This document shows, in pieces, positions 17,092-26,614 of a stretch of DNA of 64,000 bases. How positions within the stretch are numbered: position 1 is the first letter of the stretch; the number at the start of each line of letters is the position of its first letter. Below the pieces are notes generated by a model. The model made no database searches and was not told the origin of the DNA. It was given only the letters and a program-made list of their open reading frames with translations. Made by a program: the position numbers and the translations under genes. Source of the DNA: Anabaena sp051781005 (GTDB lineage: Bacteria; Cyanobacteriota; Cyanobacteriia; Cyanobacteriales; Nostocaceae). The stretch is taken from the NCBI RefSeq assembly GCF_051781005.1, contig NZ_JBPWOA010000037.1:1-64000 (forward strand), given 5' to 3'.

Positions 17092-18138
17092 CTAAAGTTG
17101 ATTTAGTTTCCAGTTTATCCAATCTTGAGGCTTGAGGAAAGTTTCATACAGTTCAGCTTCAGGAGAATTGGGTTCTGGTTGATAGCCATATTCCCAGCGC
17201 ACTAACGGTGGTAGGGACATGAGAATAGATTCGGTGCGTCCGTTGGTTTGTAGCCCAAAAATCGTCCCCCGATCATAAACCAAGTTAAATTCTACATACC
17301 TACCCCGACGATATAGTTGAAAATTGCGTTGGCGATCGCTATATTCCATTCCATGTCGCCGTTCTACAATCGGTACATAAGCTGGCAAAAAGGCTGCACC
17401 ACAGTCTTGCACAAAAGCAAATAATTCTTCCCAACTGCGTGGTGCTGGTGTACCTACTTTATCACTGTATGCGGCTGCTTCCCCATGGGGATTAGTGCCA
17501 CCATATAACTGACTGTGACTATGTTGATAATCAAAAAATAGACCACCAACACCCCTTGTCTCATTCCGATGCTTGAGGTAAAAATATTCATCACACCAGC
17601 GTTTGAACACTGCATAATACTCTGGATTGTGTTGATCGCAAGCCTGTTTGAGTGTTTTATGCAAATGAACCGCATCTTCGGCAAAAGGGTAATAAGGTGT
17701 CAAATCAACACCACCACCAAACCACCAGACTGGCCCTGCTTCAAAATAGCGATAATTCAGATGAACTGTGGGTACATAGGGATTACGTGGATGTAACACC
17801 ATTGAAGTGCCAGTTACATAAAAGCTGTGTCCTTCTGCATCAGGACGTTGGGCTAAAATTGAAGGAGGCAGGCTATCCCCCCAAACTTCAGAAAATCCCA
17901 CACCTGCTTGTTCAAATATTGCACCATCACGTAAAATCCGTGATCTTCCCCCCCCACCTTCTGGGCGTTCCCAGCCATCTTCTTTAAATTTACCAACACC
18001 ATCCAGCTTTTCCAGCCCTTGACTGATTTTGTCTTGTAACTGCTGCATAAACTGACGAACCCTAACCTTACCGTCAGTTGGTGGTAAAAACGCGGATGAT
18101 TCTACTGCTACATCTGGGGTTTGTGATTTGGTCAACAT
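17092..18138 (-). CDS. hemF: Oxygen-dependent coproporphyrinogen III oxidase
   Basis: This enzyme oxidatively decarboxylates coproporphyrinogen III to protoporphyrinogen IX in the heme and chlorophyll pathway. The 348-aa protein carries the complete family signature: GTSMVLHPRNPYVPTVHLNY, the FGGGVDLTPYYPF active-site strand, KRWCDEYFYLKHRNETRGVG, FFDY and NLVYDRGTIFGLQTNGRTES. Length and domain content are normal. The ~50-residue N-terminal segment with FMQQLQDKISQGLEKLDG is typical of cyanobacterial forms. It is monocistronic; GCGATCGC occurs 4 bp past its stop. Confidence 0.97.
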   Translation of the reverse strand: MLTKSQTPDVAVESSAFLPPTDGKVRVRQFMQQLQDKISQGLEKLDGVGKFKEDGWERPEGGGGRSRILRDGAIFEQAGVGFSEVWGDSLPPSILAQRPDAEGHSFYVTGTSMVLHPRNPYVPTVHLNYRYFEAGPVWWFGGGVDLTPYYPFAEDAVHLHKTLKQACDQHNPEYYAVFKRWCDEYFYLKHRNETRGVGGLFFDYQHSHSQLYGGTNPHGEAAAYSDKVGTPAPRSWEELFAFVQDCGAAFLPAYVPIVERRHGMEYSDRQRNFQLYRRGRYVEFNLVYDRGTIFGLQTNGRTESILMSLPPLVRWEYGYQPEPNSPEAELYETFLKPQDWINWKLNQL

Positions 18139-18390
18139 AGATTCCCGAACCTAAAGTTACGATTTTCAAAAAGCTACAAATTTTTAACCTAAAAATTTGC
18201 CAGCAATGAGAGCCAAAACTGCTTTTTCTTACTTGTCAAGCCATGATAGAGCAATTGACTAAAGTTATTGTCCCTCAAATAAGTATAGGCTTGTATATTC
18301 ATTAAGTTTATTTGCAATTTTAACTGGAAAAATTCTGGGACAGACACCAGATCATAAACAATTTAGTCTACAAAGCAACTACTTTGCTGT

Positions 18391-18978
18391 ATGGTATCTG
18401 TGGTAAATAGAGAGTTTGACTACAATTTTCCCAGATGCCAGAGTATAGCTAGGAGGATTAGGACAGTGCAAGGTTGGTTATCCCAATTCATCCACCGCAA
18501 ACGTCGTCGGGTTTGTGCTTCTCTGGTACGGACATATCGGGAGCTTAGTTACGCTTCTGTAGATGAATTGTGGCAAAAGGTGGTTGACTTAACAGATGTC
18601 TCTTGGCATCCATTACTCAAAAGTACAAATGTTCCCTATGGACTAGTACCCAAACCAGGCTTGATTTTTCAAGCAATGACAAGGTTTTGGCCAATTCCCA
18701 TTATGCTTTTTGTAGAAAAAGTTAATCCTAAGCAAATGCTCAGTATCCGCGTTTTAGCATTTCCTGGAATTGAAGAAAGGGTGACATATCAAGTAGAATC
18801 GACCGTTTGTGGATCTTATTTATCTTATTCTGTAATTTTACGAGGCTGGTTATCTCCACTCATTTGGTCGTTATCTCGTCCTTATGTAGACCGGGTAGCG
18901 CGTTCTCTCATAGAAGCTGTAGAAACAGTACAAACTCCACCTTTACAAGGTAAGCTCGAAGGGTGGGATTGGCTTTGA
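18391..18978 (+). CDS. SRPBCC (START-like) family protein
   Basis: A 195-aa protein. The N-terminal ~45 residues are basic (RRIRTVQGWLSQFIHRKRRR). The remainder resembles the cyanobacterial SRPBCC/polyketide-cyclase fold: LVRTYRELSYASVDELWQKV, DVSWHPLLKSTNVPYGLVPKPGL, then a beta-rich region SIRVLAFPGIEERVTYQVES and a C-terminal helix VDRVARSLIEAVETV. Such folds bind hydrophobic ligands; no specific ligand can be named. It is divergent from hemF and upstream of the mrp gene in the same direction with a 203-bp gap. Confidence 0.75.
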   Translation: MVSVVNREFDYNFPRCQSIARRIRTVQGWLSQFIHRKRRRVCASLVRTYRELSYASVDELWQKVVDLTDVSWHPLLKSTNVPYGLVPKPGLIFQAMTRFWPIPIMLFVEKVNPKQMLSIRVLAFPGIEERVTYQVESTVCGSYLSYSVILRGWLSPLIWSLSRPYVDRVARSLIEAVETVQTPPLQGKLEGWDWL

Positions 18979-19181
18979 CCGAAGAGGCAGGGGTAAGGGA
19001 ACAGAAGGATTTGGAACTCCTCTGCCACTCATGGTTTCAAGCCTATAAGTTTATTAATTTATGGTTAAATTTTACCAGGCAATATCTTTCTCATCACTGA
19101 TGTCCCAAGAAAGTTAAGATTCAAGTAGAAGTCAATGAAAATTTTTTAAGCTTTATATAAAGCGGCAACGGTAAACACGCT

Positions 19182-20252
19182 ATGTATGATGTCCTAGATT
19201 CCCAGTCAGTCCTAGATATATTGCGACCGGTCGAAGATCCAGAGCTTCGCAAAAGTCTGGTAGAACTGAATATGATTCGCAATGTGAAAATTGACAGTGG
19301 TAAGGTTAGCTTTACTTTGGTGTTGACTACTCCCGCTTGTCCTTTGAGAGAATTTATTGTCGAAGATTGTAAAAAGGCTGTTAAACAACTACCAGGCGTT
19401 ACAGATATCAGCGTAGAAGTGACAGCAGAAACACCCCAACAAAAAAGCTTACCTGACCGCACTGGGGTTCCGGGGGTGAAAAATATTATTGCTGTTTCTA
19501 GCGGCAAAGGTGGTGTTGGTAAAAGCACAGTGGCTGTAAATGTGGCAGTGGCGTTGGCACAAACAGGGGCAAAAGTTGGCTTACTGGATGCTGACATTTA
19601 CGGGCCTAATGACCCCACAATGTTGGGTTTGGCTGATGCTCAAATTGCTGTGCGCTCTACAGAAACAGGGGAAGTTCTAGAACCCTTGTTTAATCATGGC
19701 GTTAAGTTAGTTTCAATGGGTTTTTTGATTGATCGAGATCAGCCAGTAATTTGGCGTGGTCCCATGTTGAATGGCATAATTCGTCAGTTTCTTTATCAGG
19801 TGCAATGGGGAGAACTGGATTATTTAATTGTGGATATGCCTCCAGGCACTGGAGATGCCCAGTTAACTCTCACCCAATCTGTACCAATGTCAGGAGCAGT
19901 GATTGTCACCACTCCGCAAACTGTAGCACTCTTAGATTCGCGCAAGGGTTTGCGGATGTTCCAACAGTTGGGTGTTCCAGTATTGGGAATTGTGGAAAAT
20001 ATGAGCTATTTTATTCCCCCAGACCAACCAGATAAGAAATATGACATTTTTGGTTCCGGTGGAGGTTCAAAAACTGCGTCAGAGTTAGGAGTACCACTGT
20101 TGGGATGCGTACCTCTAGAAATTTCTACCAGAGTTGGTGGTGATAATGGTGTACCAATAGTTGTTGCTGATCCAAATTCAGCTGCTGCTAAAGCTCTCAA
20201 AGCGATCGCTCTAGTGATCGCAGGTAAAGTCTCAGTTGCTGCACTGACATAA
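19182..20252 (+). CDS. apbC: Mrp/NBP35-type iron-sulfur carrier P-loop ATPase
   Basis: A 356-aa Fe-S cluster carrier. An N-terminal MIP18/DUF59 domain (1-90, with Cys53 in TPACPLREF) precedes a deviant Walker A SGKGGVGKST (107-116), DADIYGPN and VDMPPGTGDAQLT. It lacks the C-terminal CPxC of bacterial ApbC: after ENMSYF comes IPPDQPDKKYDIFGSGGGSK. This is the form seen in cyanobacterial and HCF101-type proteins, which deliver 4Fe-4S clusters to photosystem I in chloroplasts. A photosynthetic client is therefore plausible but unproven. It is followed by rodA after 71 bp. Confidence 0.93.
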   Translation: MYDVLDSQSVLDILRPVEDPELRKSLVELNMIRNVKIDSGKVSFTLVLTTPACPLREFIVEDCKKAVKQLPGVTDISVEVTAETPQQKSLPDRTGVPGVKNIIAVSSGKGGVGKSTVAVNVAVALAQTGAKVGLLDADIYGPNDPTMLGLADAQIAVRSTETGEVLEPLFNHGVKLVSMGFLIDRDQPVIWRGPMLNGIIRQFLYQVQWGELDYLIVDMPPGTGDAQLTLTQSVPMSGAVIVTTPQTVALLDSRKGLRMFQQLGVPVLGIVENMSYFIPPDQPDKKYDIFGSGGGSKTASELGVPLLGCVPLEISTRVGGDNGVPIVVADPNSAAAKALKAIALVIAGKVSVAALT

Positions 20253-20323
20253 GGATTGGTAATTGGTAATTGGGAAAAACTATTCCCCAATCCCCGTTTA
20301 ACGCTCAAGTCGCTCCTCGCACA

Positions 20324-21637
20324 ATGTTATTAAAACCTTCGCTTCCCAAAATTCGCTGGCAATATTGGATTAAGCCCTGGCAGCAAGTAGATTGGCTATT
20401 ATTTTTTTTACCTGTTGCTGCCAGTATGTTCGGTGGTCTGATGATCCTCAGTACAGAACTCAAGCAGCCAGTAACTGACTGGTGGTGGCACTGGTTAGTC
20501 GCTGGTATTGGCGCACTCATCGCTTTATTTTTGGCTCGTTGCCGCTATGAAAACCTGATTCAGTGGCATTGGATAACTTATGCGCTGACTAATTTCAGTC
20601 TCATGATTGTGATGGTCGCTGGTACTAGTGCCAAAGGCGCACAGCGATGGATTAGCATTGGTGGCTTCAATGTTCAACCTTCAGAATTTGCCAAAATAGG
20701 CGTAATCATCACCTTAGCAGCTTTATTACACAGGCGTACAGCTTCTAACCTTGAGACTGTGTTCCGTATCTTGGCAATCACTGCTGTTCCTTGGGGATTA
20801 ATATTTTTACAACCAGATTTGGCAACATCTCTAGTATTTGCGTCCATAGTCTTAGGAATGCTTTATTGGGCAAATGCCAATCCTGGTTGGTTGATTCTGA
20901 TGATTTCTCCTGTGGTGTCGGCAATTCTGTTTAGCATATCTTGGCCTTTGTCAGAACCCATAGTGTTGATTAAAGAACTATCTTTTAGTCCCTTGGGTTT
21001 AGTTTGGGCAGGTGCTATGGGGATATTAGGTTGGCAAACTCTACCCTGGAAGCGATTTAATATTAGTGCGATCGCTTCCTTTAGTTTCAATATGTTAGGT
21101 GGCGAATTAGGGATTTTCGCTTGGAATCATGTATTAAAAGAATATCAAAAAGACAGATTGAGCGTATTTATAAACCCTGAACATGATCCCCTTGGTGCTG
21201 GTTATCACCTGATTCAGTCGCGTATTGCCATTGGTGCAGGGGAAGTTTGGGGATGGGGTTTGTTCAAAGGGCCAATGACGCAACTAAATTTTGTGCCTGA
21301 GCAGCATACAGACTTTATTTTCTCTGCGGTTGGTGAAGAGTTTGGTTTTGTCGGTTGTTTAATAGTACTTTTTGTCTTCTGCTTGATTTGCTTCCGCATA
21401 CTACACATAGCTCAAAGCGCCAAAGATAATTTTGGTTCACTGCTGGCTATAGGTGTTTTATCAATGATTGTGTTTCAACTAATTGTTAATGTGGGTATGA
21501 CTGTCGGTTTAGCACCTGTGGCAGGAATTCCCCTACCTTGGATGAGTTATGGTCGTTCTGCTATGCTGACCAACTTCATTGCTTTAGGAATAGTAGAATC
21601 TGTAGCCAATTTTCGCCAACGACAAAAGTATTATTAA
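20324..21637 (+). CDS. rodA: Rod shape-determining protein RodA (SEDS peptidoglycan glycosyltransferase)
   Basis: A 437-aa polytopic SEDS-family peptidoglycan polymerase that works with a class B PBP in lateral wall growth. About ten TM helices are visible. The family signatures are KGAQRWISIGGFNVQPSEFAK, FVPEQHTDFIFSAVGEEFGF (with the catalytic Asp region) and GLAPVAGIPLPWMSYGRSAM. RodA rather than FtsW is favoured by the LPWMSYG ending, which is shared by both, and by cyanobacterial resemblance. The ATG at 20324 is chosen; the in-frame TTG at 20270 would add 18 unconserved residues in an AT/repeat-like leader. Confidence 0.88.
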   Translation: MLLKPSLPKIRWQYWIKPWQQVDWLLFFLPVAASMFGGLMILSTELKQPVTDWWWHWLVAGIGALIALFLARCRYENLIQWHWITYALTNFSLMIVMVAGTSAKGAQRWISIGGFNVQPSEFAKIGVIITLAALLHRRTASNLETVFRILAITAVPWGLIFLQPDLATSLVFASIVLGMLYWANANPGWLILMISPVVSAILFSISWPLSEPIVLIKELSFSPLGLVWAGAMGILGWQTLPWKRFNISAIASFSFNMLGGELGIFAWNHVLKEYQKDRLSVFINPEHDPLGAGYHLIQSRIAIGAGEVWGWGLFKGPMTQLNFVPEQHTDFIFSAVGEEFGFVGCLIVLFVFCLICFRILHIAQSAKDNFGSLLAIGVLSMIVFQLIVNVGMTVGLAPVAGIPLPWMSYGRSAMLTNFIALGIVESVANFRQRQKYY

Positions 21638-21718
21638 ATCAGGGAATAGGAAATAGATTGACAACTGAACCATCAACTAATATTAAGCTAATAACAGGAA
21701 CTAAACGAGGGTAAAAAC

Positions 21719-21913
21719 ATGATTCTGCCTGGAGCAACTGTTCGCGTCAAAAATCCTGCCGATACATATTATCGGTTTGAAGGACTTGTGCAACGTGTTA
21801 GTGATGGCAAAGTAGCTGTATTGTTTGAAGGTGGTAATTGGGATAAAATAATTACTTTCCGCTTGCCAGAATTAGAACCTGTAGACACCACAGCCAAGAA
21901 AAAAGGAAAATAA
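21719..21913 (+). CDS. ndhS: NAD(P)H-quinone oxidoreductase subunit NdhS
   Basis: A 64-aa SH3-like subunit of photosynthetic NDH-1 that forms the ferredoxin docking site on the peripheral arm. It is recognised by PGATVRVKNPADTYYRFEGL and QRVSDGKVAVLFEGGNWDK, followed by ITFRLPELEPVD, which is nearly invariant in cyanobacterial DUF3252/NdhS proteins. The short Lys-rich C-terminus is typical. A GAGG at 21707-21710 precedes the ATG. It lies 81 bp after rodA and 83 bp before the HAS-barrel gene. Confidence 0.9.
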   Translation: MILPGATVRVKNPADTYYRFEGLVQRVSDGKVAVLFEGGNWDKIITFRLPELEPVDTTAKKKGK

Positions 21914-21936
21914 TCATTTAGTCATCAGTCAGTGGT

Positions 21937-21994
21937 TCTCAGTCATTAGTAAAAGACTAAGGACTAATAACTAAGGACTAATGACTAAGGACTA
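21937..21994 (+). repeat. STRR heptamer tract (GACTAAG / GACTAAT)
   Basis: Tandem degenerate 7-mers of the form AAGACTAAGGACTAATAACT and onward fill the gap between ndhS and the HAS-barrel gene, right up to the ATG. This is a typical short tandem repeat of heterocystous cyanobacteria. It leaves no Shine-Dalgarno site for the next gene other than AAGGA within the repeat itself. Confidence 0.75.
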
Positions 21995-21996
21995 AT

Positions 21997-22653
21997 ATGC
22001 GTTTACCCTTACCACAGTTTGCAACAGGCGATCGCCATCCTCACCATATTGGGGAGGTGATCGAAACCACAACTACCGAATTTTTGGCACAGTGTTTAGA
22101 ACCGGAAGATTTGAGTTTTCCACCCATGCCACCTTTTGGTAGTTGGGTTTGTGCTGTGGATGAAGAATCTGGCAATCAAGTCTATGCAGTGGTATATCAT
22201 GCCACAACCATGCCTATTGATTCTGTACACAGAGCTAGGGCGTTGGGGTTGTCTTTGCAAACCTTGCGTGAGGAACAACCCCAGATATTTGCTATGCTCA
22301 GAACTGAATTTCGGGCAGCGATTGTCGGATTTGAGCAGCAGTCACAAAATCTGAGTTATAACCAAGGGGTATATCAATATCTTCCACCCCGTCCGCCCCA
22401 AATTCATCAGGCTGTTTATCGGTGTCAACCAGAAGCTATCATCAAATTTACTGAAAAATTAGATTTTTTGCGGACAATACTTTTAATTAATGGTGCGCCG
22501 GTAGAATCTTTGGCCGCATCTGCTATTCGTGAAGTTTACCAGTTACGCAAAGCTGACCGAGAATGGTTGATTAAAGCGGGACGACACCTGAGCATATTAC
22601 TAAAAGACGATTATGATCGCTTGCGCTTTATTTTAAGTCAAATACACCCCTAA
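21997..22653 (+). CDS. HAS-barrel domain protein, conserved in cyanobacteria
   Basis: A 218-aa protein. The N-terminal half (HIGEVIETTTTEFLAQCLEP then PFGSWVCAVDEE..NQVYAVVYHATT) resembles the HAS barrel found at the N-terminus of HerA-type ATPases and ATP synthase subunits. Here there is no ATPase domain. The C-terminal half is helical (AIREVYQLRKADREWLIKAG). Its function is unknown. The ATG is preceded only by repeat DNA containing AAGGA. Confidence 0.7.
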   Translation: MRLPLPQFATGDRHPHHIGEVIETTTTEFLAQCLEPEDLSFPPMPPFGSWVCAVDEESGNQVYAVVYHATTMPIDSVHRARALGLSLQTLREEQPQIFAMLRTEFRAAIVGFEQQSQNLSYNQGVYQYLPPRPPQIHQAVYRCQPEAIIKFTEKLDFLRTILLINGAPVESLAASAIREVYQLRKADREWLIKAGRHLSILLKDDYDRLRFILSQIHP

Positions 22654-22950
22654 CTATCAGTACACAGTGAACAGTTATTAGTCCTGATCTGCGGTGGTTT
22701 TACGGCGCACCATAGCGGTAGAGAAATAATTTAATAATTTAGCACTTAATAATTACCTACGCATAAATATTTAATTAATGTACTTAATTTAGCCATTTTT
22801 AAACATGATGGAAATCGCTGTATTCTTTCACTGTTAAGAGTTATCATTCCTAACTAGTAGTCTGTCAAGAACTAATTGACGAATAAAAAAATCTTCCTTT
22901 TACAGCAGATTAGAGAGTGATAAAACTGATAACTAATAACTGTTTTAGCT

Positions 22951-25200
22951 ATGCCACTAGTGTCACAATTTTTAACTTTGGAAGCATCTTCCCTAGTTTT
23001 TGGTAAGGAACCAATTGTCCCTTTTACTATTTTATTCATAGTTATTCTCATTGTACCTATCCTGTTTGAGCGGCTACGATTACCGACTTTGGTAGGTTTG
23101 ATTTGCTCTGGAGTAGTACTGGGTCATTCTGGTTGGAGTTTATTCGAGCCTGAATCACCAATTATTAGGTTGCTGTCAGATATTGGGTTATTTTATTTAA
23201 TGTTTATAGGCGGATTTGAATTTAATATCCAACTTTTTCGTCAACAGCAAAGTCGTTCCTTAGTATTTGGTATTTTGAGTTTTAGTTTACCCCTGATGTT
23301 AGGAACATTAGTGGGAAAATTTTTGGGGTTTGGTGGGTATACGCCCATTTTAATGGGTTGCTTACTGGCCTCTCACTCTTTTTTGGCATATCCGATTATC
23401 AGTCGTTTGGGAGTGGTAAATAACAAGGCTATTACCATGACAATGGGAGCTACAATTTTTACTGATATCGGCACACTGCTAATATTAGCTGTTTGTGTAG
23501 CCAGTTTTCATGGTGGTGCATTCAGTTTTGCTCAATTAATCACTGTATTGGGTTTAGTAATAATTTATTCAAGTGTAGTGCTAGTAGGTTTTGATTGGGC
23601 AAGCAAAGAATTTTTCCGGCGGTCTGGAGATGATGAAGGTAACAAGTTTTTATGTGTATTAATGTCTGTATTTCTCTCTGTAGCGATCGCTCAATTAATG
23701 GGGTTAGAAAAAATTATTGGCTTTTTCTTAGCAGGTTTGGCGGTCAATGAATCTGTAGGTGAAGGGCCAGTTAAAGAAAAATTAACGTTTATTGGCACTG
23801 TGCTATTCATTCCCCTTTTCTTCGTGATGCTGGGCTTAAGGATTGATTTATCTGCCTTTTTGAATGGATACAGCATAATTAAATTATTATTTTTAATGTT
23901 CGGCGTTTTGATTGTCAGCAAATTTATAGCAGCTTTGTTAGCAAAAGTGATTTACCGCTATAACTGGCAGGAAACTCTCACTATTTGGTCGTTATCAATT
24001 CCTCTTGTTGGTACAACTTTAGCCGTGGCTTTAGGGGGATATCAATCTGGGTTAATAGCACCAGAAGTATTAAATAGTGTAATTGTCTTAGTACTGATAA
24101 CAGCAATTTTGGGGCCTTGGCTGACGAGTCTAGTCGCTGGGGGTGCTACTGATTTAACTGGCTTATTGGTGGGAGACTCACAACCAATTAATATGTCTGA
24201 TCTGCAAAAACAATCAGCACAGAGTAATTTCACTATAGTCGTGCCAGTACATAATCCCCAAACGCAAAAACATTTAATTGAGATGGCAGCATTATTAGCT
24301 TGTCAGTCTCAGGGAAAAATATTACCATTAGCGATCGCTCATGCTACTGCTCAAATGGATGCACCTCAACTAGAAGCAGCTTGGCAACAAAATGAAAAGT
24401 TATTAGCAAAAGCCACAACACAAAGTCAATTATTAGGAGCAAAAGCAGAACCGTTACTCAGAATTGATGATGCTTACGCGCCAGGCATCTGTAGAGCGGC
24501 TCGTGAACAAAAGGCGAATTTAATTATCATGGGTTGGGGAAACCGTACTGGCTTAAGAGCGCGTTTATTGGGGAATGTCATTGATAACGTCCTTTGGGCT
24601 GCCCATTGTCCAGTAGCGGTGGCACGCTTAGTGGAGTCACCAAAAAGAATTCAGCGTATTCTCGTACCTATAGAAAACTTAATTAATCCCACATTAACAG
24701 CTTTAAAATTTGCTCAAACCTTAGCAGATGCCAATCAGAGCCAAGTTACTGTGTTGAATGTGTGCGTTAACTTACCTCTTTGGGGTAGTTTACATGGTTT
24801 GTCTCGTAATTACAGGGGTCTGATTACTCCAGGACAAAGCATTCCCAAGGAAAAACAAACTGATCAAAGCGATCGCCACACCAGTTTCACTCAAATTGCT
24901 GCCAGGCAATCGCACCTCACCCAATTAGTATCTCAATTGGATGTACCAAATCCACCAGAAATTCAAATTATCACCCATGAAAATGTTACTCAAGCAATTT
25001 TGCAAGCAGCAAGATTATATGATTTAGTTGTATTACCTTATACTCGTAATCATACTAGTCCCGGAGGATTAGCTATGAATGATGTTACAAACCAATTAGC
25101 TAGGCAACTCACCTGCTCAATCATCATCCTCGGAGAACCACAACACAACCACAAATTATTTTTATCAAATACTTCAACAACTCAAACAGCCGGTGTTTAA
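22951..25200 (+). CDS. CPA2-type cation:proton antiporter with C-terminal universal-stress domains
   Basis: A 749-aa protein. Residues ~20-400 form a 12-TM Na+/H+ exchanger (Kef/NapA-like) domain with VPILFERLRLPTLVGLICSG, DIGLFYLMFIGGFE and FTDIGTL (the ion-binding TM5 Asp). The C-terminal ~330 residues contain two Usp-like alpha/beta domains; the first ends NLIIMGWGNRTGLRARLLGN..DNVLWAAHCPVAV and the second begins RIQRILVPIENLINPTLTAL. There is no RCK (KTN) domain. It probably exchanges monovalent cations for protons in the plasma or thylakoid membrane, with nucleotide sensing by Usp; the ion specificity cannot be read. It is monocistronic. Confidence 0.9.
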   Translation: MPLVSQFLTLEASSLVFGKEPIVPFTILFIVILIVPILFERLRLPTLVGLICSGVVLGHSGWSLFEPESPIIRLLSDIGLFYLMFIGGFEFNIQLFRQQQSRSLVFGILSFSLPLMLGTLVGKFLGFGGYTPILMGCLLASHSFLAYPIISRLGVVNNKAITMTMGATIFTDIGTLLILAVCVASFHGGAFSFAQLITVLGLVIIYSSVVLVGFDWASKEFFRRSGDDEGNKFLCVLMSVFLSVAIAQLMGLEKIIGFFLAGLAVNESVGEGPVKEKLTFIGTVLFIPLFFVMLGLRIDLSAFLNGYSIIKLLFLMFGVLIVSKFIAALLAKVIYRYNWQETLTIWSLSIPLVGTTLAVALGGYQSGLIAPEVLNSVIVLVLITAILGPWLTSLVAGGATDLTGLLVGDSQPINMSDLQKQSAQSNFTIVVPVHNPQTQKHLIEMAALLACQSQGKILPLAIAHATAQMDAPQLEAAWQQNEKLLAKATTQSQLLGAKAEPLLRIDDAYAPGICRAAREQKANLIIMGWGNRTGLRARLLGNVIDNVLWAAHCPVAVARLVESPKRIQRILVPIENLINPTLTALKFAQTLADANQSQVTVLNVCVNLPLWGSLHGLSRNYRGLITPGQSIPKEKQTDQSDRHTSFTQIAARQSHLTQLVSQLDVPNPPEIQIITHENVTQAILQAARLYDLVVLPYTRNHTSPGGLAMNDVTNQLARQLTCSIIILGEPQHNHKLFLSNTSTTQTAGV

Positions 25201-25473
25201 AAATACCACATTAGTCTTGTATTTATTGTCACAACCAATTATATTTGTCAACAACTTTACAAATTATTGAAGATTTGATAAAACATGACTCAAAAGCGCA
25301 CAATTATTGCAAGATATTGATTAATTTAAAAAAATATCTGTAGGAAAATTACTCAACCAAAAAACACATTGTGCAGTGATCTTCGTTAGTTATCTATATT
25401 TTGTACCAAAGTGGATAATCTAAATATATCAGGATAATACCTGCTGGAAATATCTGTAAAATAACTGAGAAAC

Positions 25474-25560
25474 TATAATAGTCACGGCGGTTAAAACCGC
25501 ACGAGTCGTAGCTGGTGAGCTACATCGAACCATACCTTTCAGGTCTAAAGACACTGAGTT
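25474..25560 (+). promoter_or_regulatory. Putative promoter and structured 5' leader of the sugar-nucleotide operon
   Basis: A perfect TATAAT (25474-25479) is followed ~10 bp later by two hairpins: GCGGTT-AA-AACCGC (25487-25500) and GTAGCT-GGTG-AGCTAC (25508-25523). About 58 nt then run to the ATG at 25582. No good -35 is visible. Transcription from ~25486 would give a ~95-nt leader opening with the two stems, suggesting transcript stabilisation or post-transcriptional control. The remainder of the 381-bp gap (25201-25473) is AT-rich and featureless. Confidence 0.45.
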
Positions 25561-25581
25561 TTCCACTTACTGAGTATTTCT

Positions 25582-26517
25582 ATGAGAATTTTGGTGACAG
25601 GCGGTGCTGGGTTTATTGGTTCCCATCTGATCGATCGACTAATGGCCGATAGTCATGAGGTTATATGCTTAGATAATTTCTATACAGGGCATAAACGTAA
25701 CATCCTCAAATGGTTAAACAATCCTCATTTTGAGATGATCCGTCACGACATCACTGAGGGAATTCGGTTAGAAGTGGATCAAATCTATCATTTGGCTTGT
25801 CCAGCATCACCAGTACATTACCAGTACAACCCCATTAAAACCGTTAAAACTAACGTGATGGGAACACTGAATATGTTGGGATTAGCTAAACGAGTCAAAG
25901 CTAGATTTTTGTTAGCTTCCACCAGTGAAGTCTACGGAGATCCAGAAGTTCATCCCCAAACTGAAGATTATCGAGGCAGCGTCAATCCCATTGGCATCCG
26001 TTCCTGCTACGACGAAGGCAAAAGAATTGCTGAAACTTTGGCATTTGACTACTACCGAGAAAATAAAGTCGATATTCGGGTAGCCAGAATATTTAACACC
26101 TATGGCCCACGAATGTTAGAAAACGATGGTCGGGTAGTGAGCAACTTTATAGTCCAAGCCTTGAGGGGTAATCCTTTAACTGTATATGGAGAAGGTACAC
26201 AAACTCGCAGTTTCTGCTATGTCTCAGACTTAGTTGAAGGACTAATTAAGTTGATGAATGGTGACTACATTGGGCCAGTCAATCTGGGTAATCCCGATGA
26301 ATACACAATTTTAGAATTGGCACAAGCTGTGCAGAATTTGGTTAACCCAGATGCACAAATTAAGTTTGAACCCTTACCTTCAGATGATCCCCGTCGTCGT
26401 CGTCCCGATATCACCAGAGCCAAGACCTGGTTAAATTGGGAACCTACCATTCCTCTGCAAGATGGCTTAAAACTGGCAGTAGAAGATTTCCGCGAACGTA
26501 TTGAAAGCAACAATTAG
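25582..26517 (+). CDS. UDP-glucuronate decarboxylase (UDP-xylose synthase), extended SDR
   Basis: A 311-aa enzyme predicted to convert UDP-glucuronate to UDP-xylose with internal NAD+. It has the Rossmann motif GGAGFIG (7-13), HLACPASPVHYQYNPIKT (UXS-specific), TSEVYGDPEVHPQ (catalytic Thr/Ser-Glu), Y143xxxK147 in RSCYDEGKR, and RIFNTYGPRM. These are the features that separate UXS from dTDP-glucose dehydratases. It lies 97 bp upstream of ugd, whose product makes its substrate. Together they form the precursor-supply unit of the polysaccharide locus convergently encoded on the other strand. Confidence 0.92.
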   Translation: MRILVTGGAGFIGSHLIDRLMADSHEVICLDNFYTGHKRNILKWLNNPHFEMIRHDITEGIRLEVDQIYHLACPASPVHYQYNPIKTVKTNVMGTLNMLGLAKRVKARFLLASTSEVYGDPEVHPQTEDYRGSVNPIGIRSCYDEGKRIAETLAFDYYRENKVDIRVARIFNTYGPRMLENDGRVVSNFIVQALRGNPLTVYGEGTQTRSFCYVSDLVEGLIKLMNGDYIGPVNLGNPDEYTILELAQAVQNLVNPDAQIKFEPLPSDDPRRRRPDITRAKTWLNWEPTIPLQDGLKLAVEDFRERIESNN

Positions 26518-26532
26518 TTAGTGGTTAATTGT

Positions 26533-26594
26533 CATTAGCCTTAAACCAATGACTAATGACTAATTACCTGACTAATTACTAATGACTAATGACA
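26533..26594 (+). repeat. STRR heptamer tract (ACTAATG / ACTAATT)
   Basis: A run of degenerate ACTAATG/ACTAATT heptamers lies in the 97-bp space between the UXS-like gene and ugd. It is the same repeat class as at 21937-21994. Confidence 0.75.
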
Positions 26595-26614
26595 AAAAAG
26601 CAAGGAGCTAAAAA

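Noticed and set aside
19121..19597. A 158-codon minus-strand open frame
   Set aside because: It lies opposite the start of the mrp/apbC gene, whose motifs are unambiguous. Its translation is low-complexity Thr/Leu/Ser typical of an antisense shadow.
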